This document shows positions 8,349-16,538 of a stretch of DNA of 27,419 nucleotides, piece after piece (positions within the stretch are counted from its first letter, which is position 1; the number at the start of each line of letters is the position of its first letter). The notes under the pieces are model-generated. The model was not told the DNA's origin. It searched no databases and saw nothing but the letters and a program-made list of their open reading frames with translations. Source of the stretch: Clostridia bacterium (GTDB taxonomy: Bacteria; Bacillota; Sulfobacillia; SLMV01). Both the position numbers and the translations under genes were made by a program. The stretch lies in NCBI GenBank assembly GCA_007133365.1, contig SLMV01000109.1:1-27419 (forward strand). Direction: 5' to 3'.

Positions 8349-8797
8349 AGCGCATTTTATTTCTTTGTACCGGAAACTCCTGTCGGAGTCAGATGGCCGA
8401 ATACTTCGCCCGTGCTTTGGGCGATTCGACCCGTTTACACGTCAAAAGTGCCGGCACCGATCCCACCGGGGTGCACCCTTTCACCCGCACTGTCATGGAA
8501 GAACGTGGAATCAGCCTGGCCGATGCCACCTCCAAGACCGTCGACTTCGACCAATTGGATCAATGGGATATGATCATCACCCTATGCGGCGATGCCCGCG
8601 ATCAATGTCCCATCACGCCCTCTCAAATTGAAACGCGTCATTGGGCGATACGCGATCCGGCAGAGGTCCAGGGCGACGAAGCCGAGCGGCTAGCCGCCTT
8701 TCGCGAGGTTCGCGACGACATTGAGGATCGGGTCCACGAGTTGCTCGTTGAATTCGATCTTTTAGGGACACCCCGAGAAAGGAGGGTGGGTGAATAA
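8345..8797 (+). CDS. arsC: Arsenate reductase, thioredoxin-dependent (LMW-PTPase fold)
   Basis: This 150-residue enzyme reduces arsenate to arsenite. The P-loop C-x5-R is at the N-terminus (Cys8 to Arg14 in FLCTGNSCRSQMAE). The redox pair Cys81 and Cys88 (LCGDARDQCPI) matches the Cys82/Cys89 relay of the Staphylococcus pI258 enzyme, so it should be recycled by thioredoxin and not by glutaredoxin. I start it at the ATG at 8345, which gives the family length. The frame extends to 8270, but that extension lies within arsR. The ATGA overlap with arsR and the TAATG overlap with acr3 show tight translational coupling. Confidence 0.96.
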   Translation: MKRILFLCTGNSCRSQMAEYFARALGDSTRLHVKSAGTDPTGVHPFTRTVMEERGISLADATSKTVDFDQLDQWDMIITLCGDARDQCPITPSQIETRHWAIRDPAEVQGDEAERLAAFREVRDDIEDRVHELLVEFDLLGTPRERRVGE

Positions 8798-9903
8798 TGA
8801 ATCGTCAACACGTTGAAAGAGAACGCGTTAATCCGGATGCTGGGTCTTTGGGAATCTTTGAACGCTACCTGAGCGTTTGGGTGGCCGTGGGTATTGTGCT
8901 CGGCGTGCTGTTGGGGCGTTTCTTGCCTGAGGTTCCGAACACGCTCAGCCAGTGGGAGATCTATCATATCTCCATCCCCGTCGCCATCTTAATCTGGATG
9001 ATGATCTTTCCCATGATGTTAAAAGTTGATTTTGACAGTATCCGTGGGGTCAAACAACACCCAAAGGGGCTGGTCGTGACCCTCGCGACCAATTGGTTGA
9101 TCAAACCCTTTAGCATGTTTGCCATCAGCAGTCTCTTCCTTCATATCGTATTCAGTCGGTGGATTCCGAGCGCACTGGCCACCGAATATGTTGCCGGTGC
9201 CATTTTACTCGGCGCCGCACCTTGCACAGCGATGGTTTTCGTTTGGAGTCATCTAAATCGCGGGAACCCCGGGTATACTCTGGTCCAGGTCGCCGTCAAT
9301 AACCTGGTCTTGCTTTTCGCTTACGCCCCAATCGTGGTCATTCTGCTCGGCATCAGCGAAATCGTCATTCCCTGGGGCACCGTGCTCTGGTCGGTCTTTC
9401 TCTATATTGTCATTCCTCTGTCACTCGGGTATATCACACGTAAAATACTCATCCAACTGCGCGGTCAGCGCTGGTTCGATGGCGTGTTTTTACCCCGGAT
9501 AGGCGGACTCACCACCTACGGCCTCTTACTCACCCTGATCCTCCTCTTTTCCTTCCAGGGGGACCGGATCACCGAAAATGCCTTTCACATCGTTCTGATC
9601 GCCGTGCCGCTCATTATTCAGACCTTCTTCATCTTCTTCTTTGCCTACGGATGGAGCCGACTTTGGAAAGTGCAACGTGACGTGGCCGGACCTGCGGCAA
9701 TGATTGGGGCCAGTAACTTCTTTGAGTTGGCCGTCGCGGTCGCCATCTCTCTTTTCGGCCTGCAATCCGGCGCTGCCCTCGCCACGGTGGTGGGCGTTTT
9801 AGTCGAGGTGCCCGTCATGCTCAGCCTGGTTACCATCGCCAATCGAACCAAACACTGGTTCCCGCTGCGCGAAAGAAGTGCTTCGCAGACGGCCGACGAC
9901 TAA
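8797..9903 (+). CDS. acr3: Arsenite efflux permease Acr3
   Basis: This 368-residue protein has about ten TM helices and belongs to the BART superfamily ACR3 group. The essential TM4 cysteine is present (Cys143 in LLGAAPCTAMVFVWS), as is the conserved TM9 glutamate region (IGASNFFELAVAVAI). It exports the arsenite made by ArsC using the proton motive force. The start overlaps the arsC stop (TAATG) behind AAAGGAGG at 8779-8786. A terminator hairpin follows within 20 bases of the stop, so it is the last gene of the operon. Its length and motifs are those of an intact, ordinary family member. Confidence 0.96.
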   Translation: MNRQHVERERVNPDAGSLGIFERYLSVWVAVGIVLGVLLGRFLPEVPNTLSQWEIYHISIPVAILIWMMIFPMMLKVDFDSIRGVKQHPKGLVVTLATNWLIKPFSMFAISSLFLHIVFSRWIPSALATEYVAGAILLGAAPCTAMVFVWSHLNRGNPGYTLVQVAVNNLVLLFAYAPIVVILLGISEIVIPWGTVLWSVFLYIVIPLSLGYITRKILIQLRGQRWFDGVFLPRIGGLTTYGLLLTLILLFSFQGDRITENAFHIVLIAVPLIIQTFFIFFFAYGWSRLWKVQRDVAGPAAMIGASNFFELAVAVAISLFGLQSGAALATVVGVLVEVPVMLSLVTIANRTKHWFPLRERSASQTADD

Positions 9904-9910
9904 TCGATCG

Positions 9911-9946
9911 ATAAAAATGGATGGCAGGGTGCCTTGCCATCCATTT
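9911..9946. terminator. Bidirectional terminator hairpin after acr3
   Basis: A perfect 12-bp stem is formed by arms at 9915-9926 and 9935-9946, with an 8-base loop. It lies just behind the acr3 stop. On the minus strand it is followed by a TTTTTAT tract, so it also suits transcripts coming from the mscS side. The bases from 9947 to 10154 hold nothing else recognisable. Confidence 0.75.
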
Positions 9947-10154
9947 ACCCAAAGCCTTATCGGTAATGTTATCCACTGTCCTTCCCGTCGTCACCATCAT
10001 TTTGACCTTGTGATCGATGCCTTCAACGACGTTTTTAAACATCACCGTTTCATTTGCTCAAAGTGTTTGGATGCCCCAACGCTTGGAATGGAATCACCCG
10101 GCACGTCAGTATATGTTCGGCATTTCCTCGCAATCAACTCAAAAACCCGAGCAA

Positions 10155-10964
10155 CTATTCGTCAGCACCTGGATTGACATGAACGTCCATCTGGGGATAC
10201 GGGATGCTAATGCCTTCTTGATCAAAGCGACGCTTAACTTGCTCCAACGCATCAAAATACACGGTCCAATAGTCTTCTCGTTTACACCAAGCCCGAACGA
10301 AGAAAACGATGGCACTATCGCCATGCTCACCCAATAGGACCTGCGGAGCGGGCTCCTCCATTACTTCCTCATAGCTTTCGATGATCTCCATCAAGATCGC
10401 TTTGACCCGATCGATGTCATCACCGTAGCCGACGCCAAATTTAAAATCCATCCGCCGGGTGGGATTGAAGGAGAAATTCACCACGCTGGTATTGGCGAGA
10501 TTGCCGTTGGGGATGATGATTCGACGGTTATCCGCCGTATTCAATAGCGTATGAAAGATCTGAACCTCATGCACAGTTCCCATATAGCCGACCGCCTCAA
10601 TGAAGTCCCCCACTTTGAACGGACGAAGAAGCAAGATGAGAACGCCCCCGGCAAAATTCGCCAAACTGCCGTGAAAGGCAAGGCCAATCGCAAAACTCGC
10701 CGCCGCCAACACCGCAATAAAAACACTCATTTCAAAACCCAAAAACGACGCAATGCTGATGATCAAAAGAATCTTGAGTAGGGTCCCAATGAGCGAAATC
10801 AAAAACGCATGAAGGCTCTTTTCGACCTTTGTCTTTGTCAAGCGCCGTTCGGTAAATCGGGTGATCCATCCGATGACAATAAGACCGATGACTAACGTCA
10901 CCAAAGCCGCAACAATCTGAATGCCGAAGGTAATTATTGCCGAGTAAACACTTTGCCATGTCAT
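10155..10964 (-). CDS. Small-conductance mechanosensitive channel (MscS family)
   Basis: This 269-residue protein begins with a TM hairpin (IITFGIQIVAALVTLVIGLIVIGW) and a second hydrophobic stretch. It then has the Gly/Ala-rich pore helix TM3 (AAASFAIGLAFHGSLANFAGGVLILLLRPFKVGDFIEAVGYMGTVHEV). The beta domain follows, with RRIIIPNGNLANTSVVNFS, and then the alpha-beta cytoplasmic domain. The size is that of minimal three-TM MscS. It opens on membrane tension to release solutes in hypo-osmotic shock. The start is ATG with a strong AAGGAGGAGG seven bases upstream. It lies 42 bases downstream of the M24 gene and may share its transcript. Confidence 0.95.
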   Translation of the reverse strand: MTWQSVYSAIITFGIQIVAALVTLVIGLIVIGWITRFTERRLTKTKVEKSLHAFLISLIGTLLKILLIISIASFLGFEMSVFIAVLAAASFAIGLAFHGSLANFAGGVLILLLRPFKVGDFIEAVGYMGTVHEVQIFHTLLNTADNRRIIIPNGNLANTSVVNFSFNPTRRMDFKFGVGYGDDIDRVKAILMEIIESYEEVMEEPAPQVLLGEHGDSAIVFFVRAWCKREDYWTVYFDALEQVKRRFDQEGISIPYPQMDVHVNPGADE

Positions 10965-11006
10965 GTTTTCGTCCTCCTCCTTGGGCTTTTCATGAAGCGA
11001 TGCCTA

Positions 11007-12200
11007 TTACTGAATGATCAAGTCGTCAAGTTCCCGGGGAAAGTAGGTCATGATATCAGCGCCATCTTCGGTAATAAGGACCGTATCGGAAGGACGAAAA
11101 CCGCCCACACCGGGCACGTATAGTCCGGGCTCCACGCTTACCACCATCCCCGGTTGGAGCATCTCCTGCTCTCCCGTATCCAAAAACGGACTTTCATGGA
11201 TTTCCAGCCCGAAACTGTGGCCGGTATGGTGTCGCACATATTGTCCACAATCACGATCACGGAAGAATTGCTGGACCTTCTCATCGATCTCGCGACACAA
11301 AACACCCGGTCCCAATGCCTCAAACGCGACCTCTTGGGCCATCTTGGCCACCTCGAAATAGTATCGTTGATCGTCCGTCGGTTCCCCCATGACCAAAGTC
11401 CTCTCCAATTCACTTCGATAGCCGTTGATGTCGGCCGTGGCCCAGGTCACCAAAAGATCCCCTGGCTCCAGCTGTTTGCCGGCCGCCATCGGGTGAGGAT
11501 AGGCTGTCTGGGGTCCCGATTTCAATCCGGTATGGGTCGGGGTCACGCCCCAATCTTGTAGTTGATAAATCCCAGCCAGGGATTGCACCACGATCCGGCT
11601 AGAGCGAGTGGTCGCCCGTTGCCCGACCTCAATTTCATAGCATCCCAGCTCGGCCTCTTCCACGAGCATCTGGTGGGCCAAATTCCCAAAGATCGTACTC
11701 AACCGAAGGTTCTCAATTTCCCACGGCGATTTGATGGCACGTTGCTTTCGGATCGCCGGCAACAGCGAAATGATCTCCGATGCTGGCAGGCATTCGCTTA
11801 AACGGGGGCCGGAGTAACCCCAGTAACTTCCATAGCCATCCGCATCAACGCCAAGACGATTAAATCCACGGGACTTAAGCGCCTTCGTCAAAACTTCCAT
11901 AGGGTGAGCATCGCCCGGATACTCCGAATAAATGATGGCTTCAATGTCCGCATATTCCTGAAGATGATCGGCCTCAAGCCTAGGAATAAAGGACATCAAG
12001 GAACCCTCTTTGGGGATCACGAGGGCAATGGGACGCTCGGTTTGCTGGTGGGCCAGTCCAGCGTAATAAATAATATTGATCCGGTTAAAAAGTACCACCG
12101 CGTCCAAATGATCTTCCATCATCTGCTTAGCTAGCTGAGCCCGGCGGGACGCAAACTCCTGCTCTTTTCGTTTCTCATCAAAAATTGACTTCCAAAACAA
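11007..12200 (-). CDS. M24-family (creatinase/aminopeptidase P fold) hydrolase
   Basis: It has an N-terminal creatinase-type domain (about residues 20-160) and a C-terminal pita-bread domain (about 165-395). The metal-binding motifs are altered. The first Asp position falls in LLVTWATADINGY with no Asp in the usual place, the second is Glu (SELERT), and the final Glu is Ser (GFRPSDTVLI). The histidine in GHSFGLEIHE and the glutamate in SVEPGLY remain. This ELERT/SDT pattern marks a creatinase-like branch often annotated as Xaa-Pro peptidase. It may hydrolyse a C-N bond without a dinuclear metal centre. The frame begins ATG at 12209, but AGGAG sits directly against it. The TTG at 12200 has a nine-base spacing and is preferred. 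The peptidase name is uncertain. Confidence 0.88.
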   Translation of the reverse strand: MFWKSIFDEKRKEQEFASRRAQLAKQMMEDHLDAVVLFNRINIIYYAGLAHQQTERPIALVIPKEGSLMSFIPRLEADHLQEYADIEAIIYSEYPGDAHPMEVLTKALKSRGFNRLGVDADGYGSYWGYSGPRLSECLPASEIISLLPAIRKQRAIKSPWEIENLRLSTIFGNLAHQMLVEEAELGCYEIEVGQRATTRSSRIVVQSLAGIYQLQDWGVTPTHTGLKSGPQTAYPHPMAAGKQLEPGDLLVTWATADINGYRSELERTLVMGEPTDDQRYYFEVAKMAQEVAFEALGPGVLCREIDEKVQQFFRDRDCGQYVRHHTGHSFGLEIHESPFLDTGEQEMLQPGMVVSVEPGLYVPGVGGFRPSDTVLITEDGADIMTYFPRELDDLIIQ

Positions 12201-12328
12201 ATCAATCATCTCCTGACTTCGTCAAAACCCATTATGACTTCGACCCCGCGCACACACTTTTCCCCTCGCGGGAAGCACCCTAAGTACTTACTCGGGTCCA
12301 ATCCGTTTTCCTGCTCTTCCCAATAACT

Positions 12329-12361
12329 GCAGGTGGCCGGGGAGGACCCCCGGCCACCTGC
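12329..12361 (-). terminator. Terminator of the first substrate-binding protein gene
   Basis: Very stable 14-bp arms (12329-12342 and 12348-12361) enclose a 5-base loop, 28 bases after the stop codon. The T-run after it is weak (AGTTATT), but the stem is the strongest in the region. Confidence 0.7.
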
Positions 12362-12388
12362 CTGTTGGTTCATTCGGGATTGTAGGTC

Positions 12389-14008
12389 TTACGGATCGAC
12401 GATATCGATCTTGTATCCGTAGATGTTGGCATCCGGCACCCGCGGTGCGAAATCAACCCGGTCGGTCATGCCCCAAAGAATGCTCTCTTGGAACAAACCG
12501 ATGGGGTTGCGGTCCTCCGCCACCATCATGTCCATCCTCTGGAAAGCCTCGATGTAGGCATCACGATCCTCGACTTCCGTCATGACCGTCTCATAGGCTT
12601 CTTCCATATTTTCTGGGTAACCACCGGAATAGCTATACTGGGACTCGTAGGTCTCCTTATCCAGATTGAACGTACCGAAGTAGGGATTGCCAATGCCGAT
12701 GCCGGCCCAGAGCAACAGTTCTTCCGAGCGTCGTGGACCATAAATCTCACTGCGCATCGTGGATTCATCGAGCGTCGTCAAATCAACATCAAAACCGACA
12801 TCTTCGAGCATCGAGCGAATCACTTCCGCCACGTCACCATAGGGATAGCGCTCGAACGCGTGCATTACGAGATGGGGCTCGCCCGGCTCATAGCCGGCTT
12901 CTTCGATCAGTTCTTGGGCCCGATCGGGATCGTATAAACAGGCGGACTCGCCGTAGTTATCCGGATGTCCTTCTTCCGGTGGATGCGATAAGGTGCCCCG
13001 AAAAGGTTCCCCGATGCCGCCTGCAATATCACGAAGCGCATACTTATCAAGCGCTTTTTCGATCGCCTCTCGGATTCTCGGATCCTCCGTCGTGTACTCC
13101 CGATCCAGTTCCGGATCGCCTTCGTGGGCATCATCCACGGTCATCCGCGGGCGAAGCACCCAGTTTCGATCCGACTCGTGCCACTCGGCCCGAACACCAT
13201 CCGTATCCTGCAGGCGATCATGATCCTGTGCTACCAATCCGTGGGCAATGTCAACGTCTCCGGCGATGAGTTCCGCCGCCCGGGTTGACGGCTCCGGAAT
13301 GGGGCGAAACATGAGTTCATCAAATTCTGGCTCATCGCGCCAATAATCAGGATTGGCCTTCAACAAGGCATGCTCATCTCGTACCCATTCCTCGAACTTA
13401 AAGGGACCAGTGCCCATGGCCTCGCGATGATAGCCCTCTTCCCCCACTTCTTCAAAGTGCGCTTCGCTAGTGATACCCGCTCCCGTGTTGGCGCCGGACA
13501 ATTGCCACTCGAGAAGCGTATGGGGTTCATGGGTAATGAAGTCGATCGTGTAATCGTCTTGGACTTCCATGTAATCGATAAAATCATATTGATTGGTTAC
13601 CATGTAAACCTCTTGGGGCCCTTCAAGAACCCGGCGATAAAAGTGTTTGACGTCATGGGCCGTCAATTCGGTGCCATCATGAAACGTAACGCCTTCTTCT
13701 AAATAGAATCGCCAGGTTAAATCATCAATATTCTCCCAATCCTTGGCCAACTGGGGCACCCATTCGGTATTATCACAGCTTCGGAAAAACAGATAATCAT
13801 AAGCGTTTTGCGTTATCCATTCACCTTGGGCACCCCAATCCTGGGGCGGGTCCCAAGAACCCACGTCTTCTGCTTGGGCCACTGTCACGCGAACGGGCCC
13901 ATCGGGATCGGCAGGATCCGCATCAGGAGCGCATGCCGCTAGCGCGAGTACCAAAGCGAGCAATAACGTCACCGTCAGGCCCCATTTGAGGTTTGCGTTG
14001 CCCTTCAC
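12389..14008 (-). CDS. ABC transporter substrate-binding lipoprotein, family 5 (DppA/OppA type), copy 1
   Basis: This extracellular peptide or nickel-type binding protein of about 539 residues is secreted as a lipoprotein. A Lys-containing N-terminus and hydrophobic core lead to the lipobox LAAC, with the lipidated Cys at residue 26. The family-5 signature region follows (LTWRFYLEEGVTFHDGTELTAHDVKHFYRR), then the closing-domain motif GTGPFKFEEW. The protein is unusually acidic. The frame reaches ATG 14017, but AAAGG touches that ATG and fits the GTG at 14008 (nine-base spacing). It is a tandem paralogue of the next gene upstream. No permease or ATPase gene is nearby, so it must use a transporter encoded elsewhere. 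The ligand is unknown. Confidence 0.93.
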   Translation of the reverse strand: MKGNANLKWGLTVTLLLALVLALAACAPDADPADPDGPVRVTVAQAEDVGSWDPPQDWGAQGEWITQNAYDYLFFRSCDNTEWVPQLAKDWENIDDLTWRFYLEEGVTFHDGTELTAHDVKHFYRRVLEGPQEVYMVTNQYDFIDYMEVQDDYTIDFITHEPHTLLEWQLSGANTGAGITSEAHFEEVGEEGYHREAMGTGPFKFEEWVRDEHALLKANPDYWRDEPEFDELMFRPIPEPSTRAAELIAGDVDIAHGLVAQDHDRLQDTDGVRAEWHESDRNWVLRPRMTVDDAHEGDPELDREYTTEDPRIREAIEKALDKYALRDIAGGIGEPFRGTLSHPPEEGHPDNYGESACLYDPDRAQELIEEAGYEPGEPHLVMHAFERYPYGDVAEVIRSMLEDVGFDVDLTTLDESTMRSEIYGPRRSEELLLWAGIGIGNPYFGTFNLDKETYESQYSYSGGYPENMEEAYETVMTEVEDRDAYIEAFQRMDMMVAEDRNPIGLFQESILWGMTDRVDFAPRVPDANIYGYKIDIVDP

Positions 14009-14046
14009 AACAACCATCCTTTCAGTCTTACCACTGCAGTATAATC

Positions 14047-14068
14047 AAAAACACCGGAGGAACCGGTG
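14047..14068 (-). terminator. Hairpin with T-run in the leader of copy 1 (attenuator-like)
   Basis: On the minus strand CACCGG, a 5-base loop and CCGGTG (14068-14052) are followed by TTTTT (14051-14047), only about 40 bases before the GTG start at 14008. It is a complete intrinsic terminator in the leader, so it either ends read-through from copy 2 or works as an attenuator. Confidence 0.6.
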
Positions 14069-14077
14069 CATACCATG

Positions 14078-14089
14078 ATTTCGACGTTA
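14078..14089 (-). promoter_or_regulatory. 12-base motif shared by both substrate-binding protein leaders
   Basis: The minus-strand sequence TAACGTCGAAAT occurs here and again at 16078-16089, upstream of each of the two paralogous lipoprotein genes. In both places a hairpin follows about 10 bases downstream. At the second site it lies in the spacer of a good promoter, so it may be an operator. Confidence 0.45.
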
Positions 14090-14214
14090 GGAGACGGGGT
14101 CCTTCCTAAATCAACACATTTTTGTATCGTTATGTGGGGGTCTTTGCGATCCTGCGGGAACGGGGATGGCGAATATTTACGAATTCCGCTAATTAAAGAG
14201 TTGTTAGATGAAAG

Positions 14215-14244
14215 AGTCGGTGGGCAACCCATCGCCCACCGACT
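14215..14244 (-). terminator. Terminator of the second substrate-binding protein gene
   Basis: Arms of 11 bp (14215-14225 and 14234-14244) with an 8-base loop lie 43 bases after the stop. The 3' side continues with CTTTCATC on the minus strand. Confidence 0.75.
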
Positions 14245-14286
14245 TTCTTCAACTAGCACAACTCATTTTCTTAACTGGTGTTGCGG

Positions 14287-15960
14287 CTACTCCACAACCT
14301 GTATCTTATACCCCATGATGTCGGCATCGGGCACACGAGGCGTGTACTCAATACGATCCTTCATACCCCAGAGAACGCTCTCCTGGAACAATCCGATTGT
14401 ATGGCGGTCTTCCGCTACCATCATGTCCAATCGCTGGAAAGCCTCAATGTAGGCATCATAATCATCGACGGAAGTAAAGACCGTATTCAAAGTCTCTTCC
14501 ATATTGTCCGGGTAGCCTCCGGGATAACTGCGGCGGGCTTCGAAAGTCTCTTTGTCCATATTGAAAGTTCCGAAGTAGGGGTTGCCGATCCCGATCCCCG
14601 CCCATATCATGAGTTCCTCCGACTTTCGGGGACGATAGATCTCGGTGATCATGGTCGATTGATCCAATAAATGGAGTTCCACGCTAAAACCGACGTCTTC
14701 CAACATATCTTCGATCACCCGAGAGACATCACCATAGGGGTGCATCTCGTAAGAGTGGAAGACCAGGGTCGCTTCACCCGGCTCATAGCCGGCTTCGGCA
14801 ATCAGTTCGCGGGCACGATCGGGATCATACAGATTGGCCGAGGGCCCGTAGTTATCCGGATGTCCTTCCTCCGGCGGATGCGAGAGCAAGCCGCGGAAGG
14901 GTTCGCCAATGCCGCCGGCGATATCGCGCAATACGTACTTGTCCACTGCCAGCTCAATGGCTTTGCGGATCCTGGGATCATCAGTAGTATATTCCCGGTT
15001 CAGCTCCGGGTCATCCTTGTGATCGTCATCTACCGTGCTGCGGGGCTGAAGAACCCAGTTTCGGTCCGACTTATGCCATTCAGCGCGAACGCCGTCCATA
15101 TCCTGAAGGCGGTCATAGTCCTGGGCATTGACCTGATGCACCAGATCCACATCACCGGCGATCAATTCGGCAACTCGGGTCGACGCCTCGGGGATTACCC
15201 GGAACATCAATTCATCATACTGCGGGGCGCCCCGCCAGTAATCCGGATTGGCTTCAAAAAGAGCAAATTCGTCACGCGACCAGTCTTTGAGCATCCACGG
15301 ACCGGTTCCCATCGGCTCACGGTGATAACCTTCGACGCCAACCGCTTCGAAGTGGGCTTCGCTGGTGATGCCCGCCCCGGTGTTCGCCTGCGAGAGCTGC
15401 CACATGGTGAGCGTGTGCGGTTGATGGGTGACGAAATCGATGGTGTAGTCGTCCTGGACGACCATATAATCAATAAATTGATACTGATTATGAACCAGAT
15501 AGGTCTCTTGTGGACCTTCAAGGATGCGACGGTAGAGATGCTTGACATCGTGGGCGGTCAGTTCCGAACCATCATGGAATTTGACGCCTTCTTCCAAATA
15601 GAAACGCCATGTCAGATCATCGATATTTTCCCAGTCTTTGGCCAGCTGCGGCACCCACTCCGTTCCGTCACAACTTCGAATGAACAGATAGTCGTAGGCG
15701 TTTTGAATGATCCATTCCGGCTGCGCTCCCCAGTCCTGAGGGGGATCCCACGAGACGGGTCCTTGAACCTGGGCGACGGTCACCCTGACGGGCTCACCGG
15801 GTTCTGCCGGATCGGGATCATCGTCATCGGGGTCCACGTCATCGGCGGGATCCGAGGGATCCGGCTCAACCGCAGGCCCACAAGCCATCAGCGTCAGTCC
15901 TAATGCCAAAAGCAACACCAACAGCAGCAATGCGCCTTTGAGATGCCTTAATTCCTGCAA
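14287..15960 (-). CDS. ABC transporter substrate-binding lipoprotein, family 5, copy 2
   Basis: This protein of about 557 residues is closely similar to copy 1 along its whole length (for example LTWRFYLEEGVKFHDGSELTAHDVKHLYRR). The lipobox is LMAC with Cys27, followed by a long Asp/Pro-rich linker (roughly residues 31-57, many DPD and DDD runs) that should hold the domain away from the membrane. The frame begins ATG at 15969. GGAAAGG abuts it and fits the TTG at 15960 with the same nine-base spacing as in copy 1. The promoter at 16069-16097 and a 5' inverted repeat lie upstream. It binds peptides or a related ligand on the cell surface and lacks local transporter partners. The pair arose by tandem duplication. 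Confidence 0.93.
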   Translation of the reverse strand: MQELRHLKGALLLLVLLLALGLTLMACGPAVEPDPSDPADDVDPDDDDPDPAEPGEPVRVTVAQVQGPVSWDPPQDWGAQPEWIIQNAYDYLFIRSCDGTEWVPQLAKDWENIDDLTWRFYLEEGVKFHDGSELTAHDVKHLYRRILEGPQETYLVHNQYQFIDYMVVQDDYTIDFVTHQPHTLTMWQLSQANTGAGITSEAHFEAVGVEGYHREPMGTGPWMLKDWSRDEFALFEANPDYWRGAPQYDELMFRVIPEASTRVAELIAGDVDLVHQVNAQDYDRLQDMDGVRAEWHKSDRNWVLQPRSTVDDDHKDDPELNREYTTDDPRIRKAIELAVDKYVLRDIAGGIGEPFRGLLSHPPEEGHPDNYGPSANLYDPDRARELIAEAGYEPGEATLVFHSYEMHPYGDVSRVIEDMLEDVGFSVELHLLDQSTMITEIYRPRKSEELMIWAGIGIGNPYFGTFNMDKETFEARRSYPGGYPDNMEETLNTVFTSVDDYDAYIEAFQRLDMMVAEDRHTIGLFQESVLWGMKDRIEYTPRVPDADIMGYKIQVVE

Positions 15961-16023
15961 AAAAACCATCCTTTCCGATCATCCTTATTGCCAATTTACC
16001 GTTTTTACCAAAAAGACATCGAT

Positions 16024-16067
16024 CCAATTTGAGTTCTCCTAATGTTTGTCAGGAGCACCTAAATTGG
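16024..16067 (-). repeat. 17-bp imperfect inverted repeat at the mRNA start of copy 2
   Basis: Arms 16024-16040 and 16051-16067 match at 14 of 17 positions, with perfect outer (CCAATTT/AAATTGG) and inner (CTCCT/AGGAG) blocks and a 10-base loop. It covers the expected transcription start of the lipoprotein gene, so it could be a repressor operator or a 5' stabilising hairpin. Confidence 0.55.
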
Positions 16068-16068
16068 C

Positions 16069-16097
16069 TTTATCCTAATTTCGACGTTAACGGTCAA
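16069..16097 (-). promoter_or_regulatory. Sigma-A promoter of the second lipoprotein gene
   Basis: On the minus strand the -35 TTGACC (16097-16092) and the -10 GATAAA (16074-16069) are exactly 17 bases apart. The shared motif TAACGTCGAAAT sits inside the spacer. The predicted start is near 16062, leaving a leader of about 100 bases. Confidence 0.6.
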
Positions 16098-16538
16098 ATA
16101 CCTGCCAGACATCCCAGGTAAATCCGGGGCCTATTCACGATTTTCTGAATCAGCAAAGGTGCCGGAAATCGGCGCACCTCAATTCATTTCTTGACAGGGG
16201 AGAAATTTCTGATAATCGTCGATGAAATATTCATTTTTTCGGATTCCCTTTATAGTTGCAAACATGGCACTCCATGGAGGTCGTCCGCCAGTCTCCGGTT
16301 GAAAACGGTCCATTCCCAATGGTGCTAATCCAATGGCCCGAGCATCCATATTGAAGAACCTGTGGAAGTCAATCTTAAATCCAAACGATCGAATCGTCCG
16401 ATTGGGCTAGGATTTTTGATTTGATGGCGAATAGGTTAGTAATGTTCAATGTCTTGATATCCGTTACCGATCCCAATTCGACTTAACCACTTCGATCCGT
16501 CGCCGCCGACCTACCGAATGATGAGAGGAGTTTTACCC

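Larger units (their letters stand above)
15970..16517. other. Divergent intergenic region, 548 bases
   Basis: This stretch separates the minus-strand lipoprotein gene from the plus-strand M24 gene. It holds the promoter and inverted repeat of the lipoprotein gene (16024-16097). A plus-strand hairpin (GGTGCCG/CGGCGCACC with a 2-base bulge) lies near 16159-16179. A TTGACA at 16191-16196 is followed by GATAAT at a 14-base spacing, too short for a good sigma-A promoter. No coding frame or RNA gene was recognised. Confidence 0.5.

Noticed and set aside
10017..10337. 106-codon plus-strand frame after acr3
   Set aside because: More than half is antisense to mscS, there is no ribosome binding site, and the composition is unlike a protein.
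14671..15903. 410-codon open frame on the plus strand inside the second lipoprotein gene
   Set aside because: It is fully antisense to a gene with clear family motifs and a lipobox. Its product has no recognisable pattern and no ribosome binding site. GC-rich codon use makes such shadows long.
16191..16216. TTGACA with GATAAT as a promoter for the plus-strand M24 gene
   Set aside because: The spacing is only 14 bases, too short for sigma-A, and the site is more than 300 bases from the start codon.
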